Shown one piece after another: positions 9,047-17,440 of a stretch of DNA of 32,785 bases; within the stretch, counting starts at the first letter, position 1, and every line of letters begins with the position of its first letter. The DNA comes from JBBKWG01 sp037968835 (GTDB lineage: Bacteria; Pseudomonadota; Alphaproteobacteria; Rhodobacterales; Rhodobacteraceae). The position numbers and the translations under genes are program-made. Location: assembly GCA_037968835.1 (NCBI GenBank), contig JBBKWG010000029.1, forward strand, positions 1-32,785, written 5' to 3'. The notes below the pieces were generated by a model, which searched no databases, was not told the origin of the DNA, and worked only from the letters and a program-made list of their open reading frames with translations.

Positions 9047-9485
9047 AGACCTCGAGCACGGGCAGATCTGTCAGCGGGGCGTCCAGAAGGCGGAGTGCGG
9101 CCAGCGAGACACGGCTGGAACTGGCATCGGACGGGATCAGCGCGACTTCCGTGCTTTTGCCGTTGGCCGGATAGACCAGCCGGCCTTTGCCCGCAGTCTT
9201 GGCAAGCGGTGTTTCGATCCAGAAACCCGGACGTGAGGGGTCGCCGAGCGACGCAACCGTGGTTCCCAGCAATGTGCCCCCGGCGGCAGGCGCGGCGGCG
9301 GCGACGCGCTGTTCGCGGGTCGTGGTGTCGAACTGATCGACGGTGCGCGCGTTTGCGGGCGGCGGCGGCGCGGACAACTCGGGCGCGGCCAGAACCACGG
9401 CTTCGTCGGGACGCTCGGTCCCGGGCAAGCCGATCTGCGCGCAGGCGGTGGTCAAAAGGAAAATGGCTGCAACTGTGTAACGCAT
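9036..9485 (-). CDS. small exported protein, probable lipoprotein, function unknown
   Basis: The 149-residue protein begins MRYTVAAIFLLTTACAQ, a short signal peptide ending in a lipobox-like TTAC. It is then Pro/Ala-rich (PELSAPPPPANA), followed by a conserved-looking block GTTVASLGDPSRPGFWIETPL and a C-terminal LPVLEVYAR. I recall similar short proteins in Rhodobacterales, often carrying the misleading name D-galactarate dehydratase. Nothing in this sequence supports that enzyme. An upstream in-frame ATG at 9521 exists, but 9485 puts the signal peptide at the N-terminus. The gene overlaps the acyl-CoA synthetase start by 11 bp, which suggests one transcript, not necessarily one function. Confidence 0.72.
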   Translation of the reverse strand: MRYTVAAIFLLTTACAQIGLPGTERPDEAVVLAAPELSAPPPPANARTVDQFDTTTREQRVAAAAPAAGGTLLGTTVASLGDPSRPGFWIETPLAKTAGKGRLVYPANGKSTEVALIPSDASSSRVSLAALRLLDAPLTDLPVLEVYAR

Positions 9486-9570
9486 AACTGCCAAGGTAAG
9501 CGGTGCCGGGGCTGTGATCAACGCCTGCTTGCCCTTGCGGCGATCCCCTGCCCGTCATACCTTTGAAGAC

Positions 9571-10581
9571 ATGGCCACGACCCCGCTCATAGATCCGTTT
9601 CAGCGCGCGATTTCGTACCTGCGTGTTTCGGTGACTGATCGCTGCGATTTCCGATGCGTCTATTGCATGTCGGAAAACATGACGTTTCTTCCCAAGAAGG
9701 AATTGCTGACGCTCGAAGAACTGGACCGGATGTGTTCGACCTTCATCCGGCTTGGGGTCGAGAAGCTGCGGATTACCGGCGGCGAGCCATTGGTGCGGCG
9801 CGATATCATGACGTTCTTCCGCTCGATGTCGCGGCATCTTGAGAGCGGCGCACTGAGAGAACTGACGGTGACGACCAACGGATCGCAACTGGCGCGCTTT
9901 GCCGATGATCTGTTTGCCGCCGGGGTGCGCCGGATCAACGTCTCGCTCGACACGCTGGACGAGGAGAAATTCGCCCGCGTCACCCGCTGGGGGCGTCTGC
10001 CACAGGTTCTGAACGGCATCGACGCGGCGCAAAAGGCCGGGCTGCGGGTCAAGATCAACACCGTCGCGTTGAAAGGCTTCAACGAGGACGAGGTGTTCAC
10101 GCTGGCCGAATGGTGCGCCGCGCGCGACATGGACCTGACTTTTATCGAAGTAATGCCGATGGGCGATCTCGGGGGCGAGGACCGGGTTGGCCAGTATTGG
10201 TCGCTGAAAGACTTGCGCGCGGGTATGGCGGAGCGGTTCACGCTGACGGATCTGGCCCATCGCACCGGCGGTCCGGCGCGTTATGTCCGCATCGAGGAGA
10301 CCGGCCAGCAGATCGGTTTCATCACGCCGCTGACCCACAATTTCTGCGAAAGCTGCAACCGGGTGCGGCTGACCTGCACCGGCGAGTTGTTCATGTGTCT
10401 GGGCCAGGAAGATAACGCCGACCTGCGTGGTCCGTTGCGGGCATATCCGGGCGATGACGCACCGCTGGAGGAGGCGATCCGGGCGGCGATCGGACGAAAG
10501 CCCAAGGGTCACGATTTCGACTATTCGCGCCAGAAGCCTGACGGTCAGGTGTCACGACACATGAGCCATACCGGCGGCTGA
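9571..10581 (+). CDS. moaA: GTP 3',8-cyclase MoaA
   Basis: The 336-residue radical SAM enzyme carries out the first step of molybdenum cofactor synthesis, converting GTP to 3',8-cyclo-GTP (then cPMP with MoaC). The N-terminal CDFRCVYC (Cys25, Cys29, Cys32) binds the SAM cluster. The C-terminal FCESC...MC (Cys259, Cys262, Cys276; Cx2Cx13C) binds the second 4Fe-4S cluster that holds GTP. The protein ends in the conserved Gly-Gly needed for activity. I chose ATG 9571 because the ATG at 9514 would add 19 residues with no family match. No other moa gene is nearby and I see no Moco riboswitch upstream. Confidence 0.97.
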   Translation: MATTPLIDPFQRAISYLRVSVTDRCDFRCVYCMSENMTFLPKKELLTLEELDRMCSTFIRLGVEKLRITGGEPLVRRDIMTFFRSMSRHLESGALRELTVTTNGSQLARFADDLFAAGVRRINVSLDTLDEEKFARVTRWGRLPQVLNGIDAAQKAGLRVKINTVALKGFNEDEVFTLAEWCAARDMDLTFIEVMPMGDLGGEDRVGQYWSLKDLRAGMAERFTLTDLAHRTGGPARYVRIEETGQQIGFITPLTHNFCESCNRVRLTCTGELFMCLGQEDNADLRGPLRAYPGDDAPLEEAIRAAIGRKPKGHDFDYSRQKPDGQVSRHMSHTGG

Positions 10582-10633
10582 GTAACGGCTGAGACCGTCG
10601 GCAACGTCACGTATTCCCCTAGCGAAACTCCGG

Positions 10634-11392
10634 TTATTCTTCCCAGACCAGCCGGTCGCGGATTGCCTGGGCGACGGCCTTTGGATGGGTGATCGGCACC
10701 ATGTGGCCGGCACCCGGAACCGTGATCCATTCGGCGTCGCGCATCCGGTCGCCGATGGCGCTGACGATCTTTTCCATCACCGGATGAGAATTGCCGCCGT
10801 CGACAATGGTTACCGGCATGTCCAGCGCCTCGATCCTGCCGGGTCGCAGAAGGCCGGGGCGGTCGTCTTTCAGAAGCGGGTCGGCCGCCGCCACCAGTTC
10901 GATGCGGGCGGTCATGTATTCCCTTTGTTTCGTCGGGATCTCTTCCCAGGGTGTATCGCCGCCCCAGGTTTTCATGAACGCCTTGGCCGCCATCGCGTGC
11001 GAGCCATCCTTCAGCTTCTTCAGATAGGGTTCGAAATCGCGCATCGCCTTGTCATGCGCCCAGGTGCCCTTGGCCGCCGCGAAGAACACCGGTTCGATCA
11101 GAACCAGCGAGGACACGCGCGACGGGCGTTCGACGGCGAGGCGCAGTGCGAGCACCGCGCCGAAGGAGTGACCAATGAGCGGCACCGGCGACTTTGGCAG
11201 CGCGTCGAGCGCAATTTCCAGCGCCTGATCGGAAAAGTCGCGGGTGCGGTCCCAGTCGGGCGCGGTGCCGTGGCCGGGCTGTTCGATCAGGATCGGGGTG
11301 ATCGGGCGGCCCAGTTCCTCGATGAACCGACGCCACACGCCGCCATGCGCAAGCGCACAGTGAATCAATCCTATCGGCGCGGTCGTCGTCAT
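10634..11392 (-). CDS. alpha/beta hydrolase
   Basis: The 252-residue protein has the alpha/beta-hydrolase nucleophile elbow GHSFGA with Ser76 and the C-terminal GAGHMVP with His230. An N-terminal IHCALAHGGVW oxyanion-loop-like segment and EQPGHG precede the elbow. It has no signal peptide, so it is probably cytosolic. The substrate is unknown; esters, thioesters and C-C bonds are all cut by this fold. The ATG lies two bases after the stop of the upstream isomerase-like gene, so the two form an operon and may act on the same compound. It converges with moaA across 52 bp that show no clear terminator. Confidence 0.87.
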   Translation of the reverse strand: MTTTAPIGLIHCALAHGGVWRRFIEELGRPITPILIEQPGHGTAPDWDRTRDFSDQALEIALDALPKSPVPLIGHSFGAVLALRLAVERPSRVSSLVLIEPVFFAAAKGTWAHDKAMRDFEPYLKKLKDGSHAMAAKAFMKTWGGDTPWEEIPTKQREYMTARIELVAAADPLLKDDRPGLLRPGRIEALDMPVTIVDGGNSHPVMEKIVSAIGDRMRDAEWITVPGAGHMVPITHPKAVAQAIRDRLVWEE

Positions 11393-11394
11393 GC

Positions 11395-11994
11395 TCAGCG
11401 ATTGCCTGCCAGATGATCGTCGAGCAGGTCGATCCGGTCCTGTCCCCAGAACCGTCCGCCGTCGTCGGTGATGAAGAACGGCGCGCCGAAAACGCCGGCG
11501 TTCACCGCCTCCTCAAGATTTCTCTCGTAAGTTTCCGCGCCCGAAAGCAGGCCGCTGTCAGCCAGTGCGGGATCGAACCCCGCGGCTTCGAGGCAGGTCT
11601 TGATGACCGCATCGTCGGCGATGTTCTTTTCCTCGGCCCAGCAGGCCCGCGTGATCGCCGCGACCAGCGCCGCCAGATCGCCGCCGCCGGCCTTTTGCGC
11701 GGCGATGATCGCATATGACGAGGGCGCGGGATTCGTTGGCCAGTGCGCCGGTTTGGGATTGACCGGCATTCCCTGTGCTTTGGCCAGACGTTCGATTTCG
11801 ATCAGCCGGTATTCCTGACGCGAGATGTGACGCTGGCCGGGCGGGGTGCCGCCGGTGCGCGAGAAAAGCCCCATGATATCGAGTGGCTTATACGTGATCG
11901 TCGCGCCATGTTTCGCCGCGACCTCGCCCGGACGGGTTCCGGCAAGATAGCAGTTCGGCGAAATCGTCGCGAGATAGTAATCGATATGAGGCAT
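11395..11994 (-). CDS. DsbA-fold 2-hydroxychromene-2-carboxylate isomerase-like protein
   Basis: The 199-residue protein starts HIDYYLATISPNCYLAG and ends GVFGAPFFITDDGGRFWGQ, the two signatures of the NahD/kappa-GST branch of the DsbA fold. Enzymes here use glutathione; NahD isomerises 2-hydroxychromene-2-carboxylate in naphthalene breakdown. No other aromatic-degradation gene is present, so the specific naphthalene role is doubtful. The N-terminal Ser11-Pro12 pair is kept, and the family's usual aromatic residue after it is Asn here. It is the first gene of a two-gene unit with the alpha/beta hydrolase and diverges from prs. Confidence 0.85.
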   Translation of the reverse strand: MPHIDYYLATISPNCYLAGTRPGEVAAKHGATITYKPLDIMGLFSRTGGTPPGQRHISRQEYRLIEIERLAKAQGMPVNPKPAHWPTNPAPSSYAIIAAQKAGGGDLAALVAAITRACWAEEKNIADDAVIKTCLEAAGFDPALADSGLLSGAETYERNLEEAVNAGVFGAPFFITDDGGRFWGQDRIDLLDDHLAGNR

Positions 11995-12107
11995 TTGGGC
12001 ACATCCCTGGGATTGCGGAGTTTGCCTGACCGTAGGCGCGTGTTAAGCGGTGTCAACGTTACGATTCCGTCATACAGAACGGACAGCGATCAGGACAGTG
12101 CCGACAC

Positions 12108-13127
12108 ATGCCAAATATCCAGGAACCCAAGATCATCTCGGGCAACGCCAATCAGGCGCTCGCCAAGGCCGTCGCGCGGCGCATGTCGATGCACAGGGGC
12201 GTGAATGTCAGTCTGGTGGATGCCCGGGTCGAGCGGTTCAACGACGCTGAAATCTTTGTCGAGGTTTTCGAGAATGTGCGCGGCGAGGATATGTTCATCC
12301 TTCAGTCGACATCGAATCCCGCCAACGACAACCTGATGGAATTGCTGATCATGTCGGACGCGCTGCGCCGGTCGTCGGCGGCGCGGATCACGGCTGTCAT
12401 CCCCTATTTCGGATACGCGCGGCAGGATCGACGCACCAAGGCGCGCACCCCGATCACGGCGAAACTGGTTGCCAACATGATGGTGTCCGCCGGAATCGAG
12501 CGGGTCCTGACGATGGACCTGCACGCGGCGCAGATTCAGGGCTTTTTCGACATCCCGGTCGACAACCTCTATGCTTCGCCGGTTTTCGCGCTGGATATCA
12601 AGCACGCATTCAAGGGCAAGCTGGAGAACGTCACGGTGGTATCGCCGGACGTCGGTGGCGTGGCGCGGGCGCGCGAGTTGGCCAAACGGATCGGCGCACG
12701 ACTGGCTATCGTCGACAAGCGCCGCGAGCAGGCCGGCGAAGTTGCGGAAATGACCGTGATCGGAAACGTCTCGGGCCAGACCTGCATCATCGTCGATGAT
12801 ATTTGTGACACCGCCGGGACGCTTTGCAAGGCGGCCGAGACGCTGATGGAATCGGGCGCCAAGGAAGTGCACGCCTATATCACGCATGGCGTGCTGAGCG
12901 GTCCCGCTGTCGAGCGGGTCAGCAATTCGGTGATGAAGTCGCTGGTGATTACCGACTCGATCGAGCCGACCGAGGCGACCCTCAAGGCCAAGAACATCCG
13001 CATCGTTCCGACCGCCCCGATCTTCGCGCAGGCGATCCTTAACATCTGGCACGGCACCAGCGTGTCGAGCCTGTTCGACCCCGAAACGCTGGAGCCGATC
13101 TACGACGGCATGTATTCGGTCGGATAA
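12108..13127 (+). CDS. prs: ribose-phosphate pyrophosphokinase
   Basis: The 339-residue cytosolic enzyme makes PRPP from ribose-5-phosphate and ATP for nucleotide, His, Trp and NAD synthesis. YFGYARQDRRTKARTPI (about 100-116) carries the ATP and flexible-loop residues. MDLHAAQIQGFF has the catalytic His139. VDDICDTAGTL is the PRPP-binding loop. VDKRR lies between them. The length is at the long end of the family, as in other alphaproteobacteria. The ATG at 12108 has only a weak AGGA about 15 bases upstream. The gene stands alone, divergent from the isomerase gene. Confidence 0.98.
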   Translation: MPNIQEPKIISGNANQALAKAVARRMSMHRGVNVSLVDARVERFNDAEIFVEVFENVRGEDMFILQSTSNPANDNLMELLIMSDALRRSSAARITAVIPYFGYARQDRRTKARTPITAKLVANMMVSAGIERVLTMDLHAAQIQGFFDIPVDNLYASPVFALDIKHAFKGKLENVTVVSPDVGGVARARELAKRIGARLAIVDKRREQAGEVAEMTVIGNVSGQTCIIVDDICDTAGTLCKAAETLMESGAKEVHAYITHGVLSGPAVERVSNSVMKSLVITDSIEPTEATLKAKNIRIVPTAPIFAQAILNIWHGTSVSSLFDPETLEPIYDGMYSVG

Positions 13128-13130
13128 TCC

Positions 13131-13274
13131 TCAGCCAACGGCGACGGCGATCATCATCCCGAGCGTGCCGACAAGTGCCAGCACGTAGTCGCCGGGCACC
13201 GCGTCCTCGGTCCCATAGATAAACCCGATCAATCGTTTCGGCATCGCAACAGCCCCCCAGCTATCACCCATCAT
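13131..13274 (-). CDS. possible 47-residue one-helix membrane peptide
   Basis: A short frame runs convergent to prs, its stop only four bases from the prs stop. From ATG 13274 it gives 47 residues. From the internal ATG 13244, which has a G-rich Shine-Dalgarno-like GGGGGG eight bases upstream, it gives 37. The C-terminal half, YVLALVGTLGMMIAVAVG, is a plausible transmembrane helix, preceded by a basic MPKR and an acidic loop. No family is recognised. The hydrophobic block with a fitting ribosome site suggests a real gene, but the length is short enough for chance. If real, ATG 13244 is the better start. Confidence 0.4.
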   Translation of the reverse strand: MMGDSWGAVAMPKRLIGFIYGTEDAVPGDYVLALVGTLGMMIAVAVG

Positions 13275-13340
13275 TGCGTTTATTCTAACCGCCCGAGGCC
13301 GATCGGCCAGCCCCGTTCGGGAAACAGTCCGTTGCCGCGA

Positions 13341-14159
13341 TCAGGCCAGCGCACTCCAGAGCATCCGCAAGGCGACCGCCAGCAGGAAAAGCCCGAAGAT
13401 GCGCTTGAGCGGTCCGGGATCGAGCCGGTGGGCTAGACGGACGCCTAGCGGAGCCGTGAGCCATGTCATGATGACGACGAGCGCGAAGGCAATGAGATTG
13501 ACCGAGCCGACGGTCAAGGGCGGGCGCACCTCGCTCGGGACCGGCGACAACAGAAAGCCGATGACCGAGGGCACGGCGATCAGAAGGCCGAAACCGGCGG
13601 CAGTCGCGACCGCCGCGTGCACGCTGCGCCCGTATAGCGTCATCAGCGGCACCCCGAACGAGCCGCCCCCGATGCCCATGAGCGTCGAAAGAACACCGAC
13701 CATGACCGACAGAAGCGCCCGCAATGGCCCGGTCGGCATCGTGTCGGCGATCCGCCAGCTTGTGCGGCCGAACGTGATCCACAACCCGACCAACAGGACC
13801 AGCGCGCCGAAAATCAGCTTCAGCGTTTCGGTATCGAGGAGGTTGGCAAGCACCACCCCTGCCCCGGCGCCGACGACAATGCCGGGCGCCCAGGTTTTAA
13901 GGATGTCGAGATCGACCGCACCTTGCGCGCGGTGCTTGGAAAGCGAGCGGATCGACGTGACCACGATGGTCGCAAGCGAGGTCGCGAGGCAGATCTGCAT
14001 CAACGCATCGCTGGCGAATCCTAGCTGGCCGAAAACAAACAGGAACGCCGGCACCAGGATGATGCCGCCGCCGACGCCAAGCAGTCCCGCGATGACGCCG
14101 GCGATCGCTCCGGTCGCCAGAAGGAGTGCCGCCAGCGGGATCAATGTCGGCCAATCCAT
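13341..14159 (-). CDS. TSUP (TauE/SafE) family membrane permease
   Basis: The 272-residue protein has about eight hydrophobic segments and the internal duplication typical of the TauE/SafE family. GLLGVGGGIILVP lies near the N-terminus and the matching MGIGGGSFGVPLM in the second half. Members export or import sulfite, sulfonates, sulfoacetate or related anions; the substrate here is unknown. The ATG at 14159 places MDWPTLIPL just before the first membrane segment. The gene starts five bases after the dusA stop codon, so they are cotranscribed, although a functional link is unlikely. It lies 1.3 kb from the sulfatase locus, so a role in sulfite or sulfate efflux is only a speculation. Confidence 0.9.
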   Translation of the reverse strand: MDWPTLIPLAALLLATGAIAGVIAGLLGVGGGIILVPAFLFVFGQLGFASDALMQICLATSLATIVVTSIRSLSKHRAQGAVDLDILKTWAPGIVVGAGAGVVLANLLDTETLKLIFGALVLLVGLWITFGRTSWRIADTMPTGPLRALLSVMVGVLSTLMGIGGGSFGVPLMTLYGRSVHAAVATAAGFGLLIAVPSVIGFLLSPVPSEVRPPLTVGSVNLIAFALVVIMTWLTAPLGVRLAHRLDPGPLKRIFGLFLLAVALRMLWSALA

Positions 14160-14163
14160 CGGT

Positions 14164-15165
14164 TCAGGCCGCAGCCTGCCGTGGGATTTCGCCAAGCGCC
14201 TGAAGCACCAGATCGCTGTCCGCGCCGTCGTGGTGTGCGCCTTCCGACAGGATCCGGCGCCAGGACCGCGCACCGGGGCGGCCCAGAAACAGCCCCATCA
14301 TATGCCGCGTGATCGAATTCAACCGACCTCCCTCGGCCAGATGCGCGTCGATATAGGGGATCATGGCGAGGGCGACGTCGTGGGGCGTTTCGAAGGGTGG
14401 GGTTTCGCCCCAGATCGCGCGGTCGGCCTGTCCGAGCACGTCCCAGGGCGCTTGATACGCGGCGCGCCCGACCATCACCCCGTCGATCCCGCGCGCCAGA
14501 TGCGACTTGGCCTCGGCAAGCGACGCGATGCCGCCATTTATCGAGATATGAAGATCGGGGAACGCCGCCTTCATCGCGTAAACCAGGCCGTAATCGAGCG
14601 GCGGCACATCGCGGTTTTCTTTCGGGCTCAAGCCGGAAAGCCAGGCCTTGCGGGCGTGGATCGCAATGCGGGTGACACCGACATCGCGCATCCGCGCCAG
14701 GAAATCGGGCAGCACGACTTCGGGCAACTGGTCGTCGACGCCGATGCGGCACTTGAGCGTAACCGGGAGCGAGGTCGCGCTGCTCATCGCCGCAACGCAC
14801 GTCGCAACCAGGTCGGGCGTTTTCATCAGGACCGCGCCGAACGTGCCCGACTGCACCCTGTCCGACGGGCAGCCGACGTTGAGGTTCACTTCGTCGTAGC
14901 CCTCGGCCGCCGCCATCCGCGTCGCTTCGGCCAGTTCCGCCGGATCGGAGCCGCCAAGCTGAACCGCAACCGGATGTTCGGACGCATCAAAGCGCAGGAG
15001 ATGCCGCGCCCCACCCCGCACCAGCGCCGGAGCCGTGATCATCTCGGTATAAAGCAACGCCCGCCGCGACATCAGCCGATGCAGATACCGACAGTGGCGG
15101 TCAGTCCAATCCATCATAGGGGCGACGGATAAACTCGCTGCCGTAGTGGCTGCGTTTTGGGGCAT
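14164..15165 (-). CDS. dusA: tRNA dihydrouridine(20/20a) synthase DusA
   Basis: The 333-residue flavoprotein reduces specific uridines in the tRNA D-loop. It begins with LSVAPMMDWTDRHCRYLHR, the hallmark of DusA, and has the catalytic Cys99 in NLNVGCPSDRVQ. GGIASLAEA and VMVGRAAYQAPW of the FMN-binding barrel follow. The DusA subgroup is favoured over DusB or DusC by the start and length. The ATG at 15165 has GGAG about eight bases upstream on the minus strand. It is the first gene of a unit with the TSUP permease. Confidence 0.96.
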   Translation of the reverse strand: MPQNAATTAASLSVAPMMDWTDRHCRYLHRLMSRRALLYTEMITAPALVRGGARHLLRFDASEHPVAVQLGGSDPAELAEATRMAAAEGYDEVNLNVGCPSDRVQSGTFGAVLMKTPDLVATCVAAMSSATSLPVTLKCRIGVDDQLPEVVLPDFLARMRDVGVTRIAIHARKAWLSGLSPKENRDVPPLDYGLVYAMKAAFPDLHISINGGIASLAEAKSHLARGIDGVMVGRAAYQAPWDVLGQADRAIWGETPPFETPHDVALAMIPYIDAHLAEGGRLNSITRHMMGLFLGRPGARSWRRILSEGAHHDGADSDLVLQALGEIPRQAAA

Positions 15166-15420
15166 TCCTAGGTCTCCAATGGTCCGCGTTCCGGTCTTTG
15201 CGTCCAAGTTGCACACATACTGCACACGAATTGCTGCGGTCCAGCCCCCGAGCGGGAGACAGGCGAATGGCGGTGATTGGGTGGGTGGGCGACGCACAAC
15301 TGTCGCGATGGCTATAAAAACAAGAGCCGGGCGACGGAAGTTTACGGCAGGATCGCAAGCAATCTCCGGCGGTCTTAACAGCATGCCAATACGGAAAAGG
15401 AGTGTAAACTTTCGCCCCTG
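15166..15420. other. intergenic region upstream of dusA
   Basis: This 255-bp stretch separates the dusA start from the FGE stop, both on the minus strand. It should hold the dusA promoter and any terminator of the sulfatase-side operon. A direct repeat TGCACAC at 15210-15216 and 15221-15227 is spaced 11 bp, one helical turn. I see no convincing gene, terminator hairpin or RNA structure. Confidence 0.6.
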
Positions 15421-16281
15421 TCAGGCTGAAACGCACCGAAAACCGATGTGTCCTGTCGCACTTTTCTCGTCATATCCGATACGTGCCGCGGGTCGATACC
15501 GACGGCAGTAGCTGTCTGCGCATAGGTACGAGCCGCCCTTGAGGACGCGAGCCGCCGGATGATGCATATTCGCGTCTGGCGCGCAGCAGCCGATCTTTTT
15601 GGGAGTGATGAGAGTGTCGCTGGTCCATTCCCAGACATTTCCCAGCATATTGACCAAGCCGCTTGTTGATGGTGCGTCGGACCTGGCGGACATGGTAAAC
15701 GGCGCGGAACTGGTGCGTTCGTTCTGATGCGGAAACGCACCGCGCCAGATGTTGATCTCGCCATCCTCTGTTTGCGAAGGGTCAGTGGCACTGGACGCGG
15801 CGTATTCCCATTCGGCCTCCGTCGGGAGCCTCTTGCCGGCCCAATCGGCATAGGCCATTGCATCGAGGTAGGAGACATGGACGACCGGATGATCGCCGCG
15901 TCCGACCAGCCTCGATGTCGGACCTTCGGGATGGCGCCAACACGCGCCGGGGACAAAGGCCCACCACTGACCGGGATCGTCCAGCCGAACGGGATGCGCC
16001 GTCATTCGGAATACCAGCGATCCGGGCACATAGAAGGCGTCGGGCATGTCGGGATGCGCCGCGCGGTCAACGGCGCGTTCGCTGGTGGTCACGTAGTCCG
16101 TTGCGCGCACGAAGGCGGCGAATTCATCATTCGTGACGGTTGTGGCGTCCATGTCAAACGCGCCGACATCCACCCACCGGGCTGGTGCCTCCTCGGGATA
16201 GTGGTCGTCAGACCCCATCACGAAGCGCCCTGCCGGAATCGAAACAGACCGTGCGCAATAGTCCGGGACAACGAGGCTCAT
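15421..16281 (-). CDS. formylglycine-generating enzyme (sulfatase-modifying factor)
   Basis: The 286-residue protein belongs to the FGE-sulfatase fold. It contains RLPTEAEWEYAA, LGNVWEWT and the C-terminal block GGSYLCADSYCRRYRPAAR followed by GHIGFRC. Cys254 and Cys259 match the two redox-active cysteines of true FGEs (C-x4-C). This separates it from the many catalytically silent SUMF1-like proteins. FGE uses O2 and Cu to oxidise the Cys of the CxPxR motif in sulfatases to formylglycine. There is no signal peptide, so it acts in the cytosol. Its ATG shares one base with the stop of the ABC ATPase gene (TAATG), so the two are translationally coupled. The probable client is the sulfatase encoded at 21361. 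Confidence 0.93.
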   Translation of the reverse strand: MSLVVPDYCARSVSIPAGRFVMGSDDHYPEEAPARWVDVGAFDMDATTVTNDEFAAFVRATDYVTTSERAVDRAAHPDMPDAFYVPGSLVFRMTAHPVRLDDPGQWWAFVPGACWRHPEGPTSRLVGRGDHPVVHVSYLDAMAYADWAGKRLPTEAEWEYAASSATDPSQTEDGEINIWRGAFPHQNERTSSAPFTMSARSDAPSTSGLVNMLGNVWEWTSDTLITPKKIGCCAPDANMHHPAARVLKGGSYLCADSYCRRYRPAARIGYDEKSATGHIGFRCVSA

Positions 16282-17360
16282 TAGAGTGGTTTGCCGATCA
16301 GGCGCGCTTGCGAGGTCGTGTCGAAAACATGGGCTTTGGTCAAATCAAAGGACAACCGGATCGTCGCGCCCGGCTGGGTGTCAATGTCGGCGGCTTCGAT
16401 CAACCGGATCTCGGTCTTGCCGATCAGGCAGGTCAGATGGGTTTCGCTGCCCATGGGTTCCACCACTTCGACGGTTGTCATCAGGTCCCCGGCTTCGTCG
16501 GCGCGAAGGTGTTCGGGACGGATGCCAAGAACGATGTCCTGACCTTCGGACAGGCCGAGATCGGTCGGCAAATCAAGACTTGCGTCGCCATACTGCATTA
16601 CAAAGCCGCCCTTCCCAACCGAGACCGTTCCCGACAGCAGGTTCATCTGAGGGGCTCCGATGAAACCCGCGACAAACAGGTTATCTGGCTCATTGTAGAG
16701 TTCCAGCGGAGAGCCGACTTGCTCGATCCGGCCCGCATTCATGACCACAATGCGATCTGCCATCGTCATGGCTTCGGTCTGGTCGTGGGTGACGTAGATC
16801 GACGTCGTCTTCAACCGTTGGTGGAGGAGCTTGACCTCTTTGCGCATCACCGTGCGCAGCTTGGCATCAAGGTTCGACAGCGGTTCGTCAAACAGGAACA
16901 CCTCTGGATTGCGCACGATGGCGCGGCCCATGGCGACCCTTTGGCGTTGGCCGCCTGACAGGGCTTTTGGCCTGCGATCCAGATAGTCATCCAAGCCAAG
17001 GATCGCGCTTGCCTCGGCCACGGCGGCGGCAATTTCGGCCTTGGGGCGTTTTTCAAGATCAAGCGCGAAGGACATATTCTCGCGCACGGTCATATGCGGA
17101 TAAAGCGCGTAGGACTGGAAGACCATTGCGATATCCCGGTCCTTCGGCAGACGATCGTTCACGACGTTGCCGCCGATGGCGATCTCACCCGCGCTTGGGT
17201 CTTCAAGCCCTGCAATCATCCGCAACAGGGTGGACTTGCCGCAACCGGACGGGCCGACGAGCGCCACGAACTCCCCTTGTGCAATGTCAACGGACACGCC
17301 GTGGATCACATCGACACTGCCAAAGGACTTCTTGATTCCGCTCAAAGTTACCGTGGCCAT
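16281..17360 (-). CDS. ABC transporter ATP-binding protein (MalK/UgpC type)
   Basis: The 359-residue ATPase has Walker A GPSGCGKST at 36-44, the Q-loop at Gln82, the signature LSGGQ at 134-138 and Walker B with FLFDEP (Asp158-Glu159). A C-terminal TOBE-type regulatory domain carries GIRPEHL. These features are typical of CUT1 sugar and glycerol-phosphate importers. The ATG at 17360 is chosen because 14 more upstream residues have no family match. The solute-binding protein and two permeases on the opposite strand have no ATPase of their own, so this is almost certainly their motor. It is the first gene of the leftward operon and is followed by FGE with a one-base overlap. Confidence 0.96.
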   Translation of the reverse strand: MATVTLSGIKKSFGSVDVIHGVSVDIAQGEFVALVGPSGCGKSTLLRMIAGLEDPSAGEIAIGGNVVNDRLPKDRDIAMVFQSYALYPHMTVRENMSFALDLEKRPKAEIAAAVAEASAILGLDDYLDRRPKALSGGQRQRVAMGRAIVRNPEVFLFDEPLSNLDAKLRTVMRKEVKLLHQRLKTTSIYVTHDQTEAMTMADRIVVMNAGRIEQVGSPLELYNEPDNLFVAGFIGAPQMNLLSGTVSVGKGGFVMQYGDASLDLPTDLGLSEGQDIVLGIRPEHLRADEAGDLMTTVEVVEPMGSETHLTCLIGKTEIRLIEAADIDTQPGATIRLSFDLTKAHVFDTTSQARLIGKPL

Positions 17361-17408
17361 GATCGCTCCCTTTTGGCGTGTCGCCGGACAGCACCCGGAC
17401 ATTTGCTG

Positions 17409-17440
17409 TTGACTCGAATTTCATTATTGGTATTTATAAT
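17409..17440 (+). promoter_or_regulatory. candidate sigma70 promoter for the regulator-transporter operon
   Basis: TTGACT at 17409-17414 is a good -35 element. Downstream, TATTTA (17431-17436, spacer 16) or TATAAT (17435-17440, spacer 20) could be the -10. The region is clearly richer in A/T than its surroundings. It lies 32 bases before the TTG start of the IclR-like gene. Confidence 0.5.

Noticed and set aside
8848..10512. A 554-codon open frame running antisense through moaA and across two other genes
   Set aside because: It crosses three well-supported genes and has no recognisable motif or hydrophobic pattern, so it is an artefact of high GC.
11395..11994. Naphthalene degradation role for the isomerase-like protein
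   Set aside because: No ring dioxygenase, aldolase or other pathway gene is in the window; the DsbA-fold family has many members with other or unknown roles.
12090..13052. A 320-codon frame antisense to prs
   Set aside because: prs has all catalytic motifs; the antisense product is low in hydrophobic core and matches nothing.
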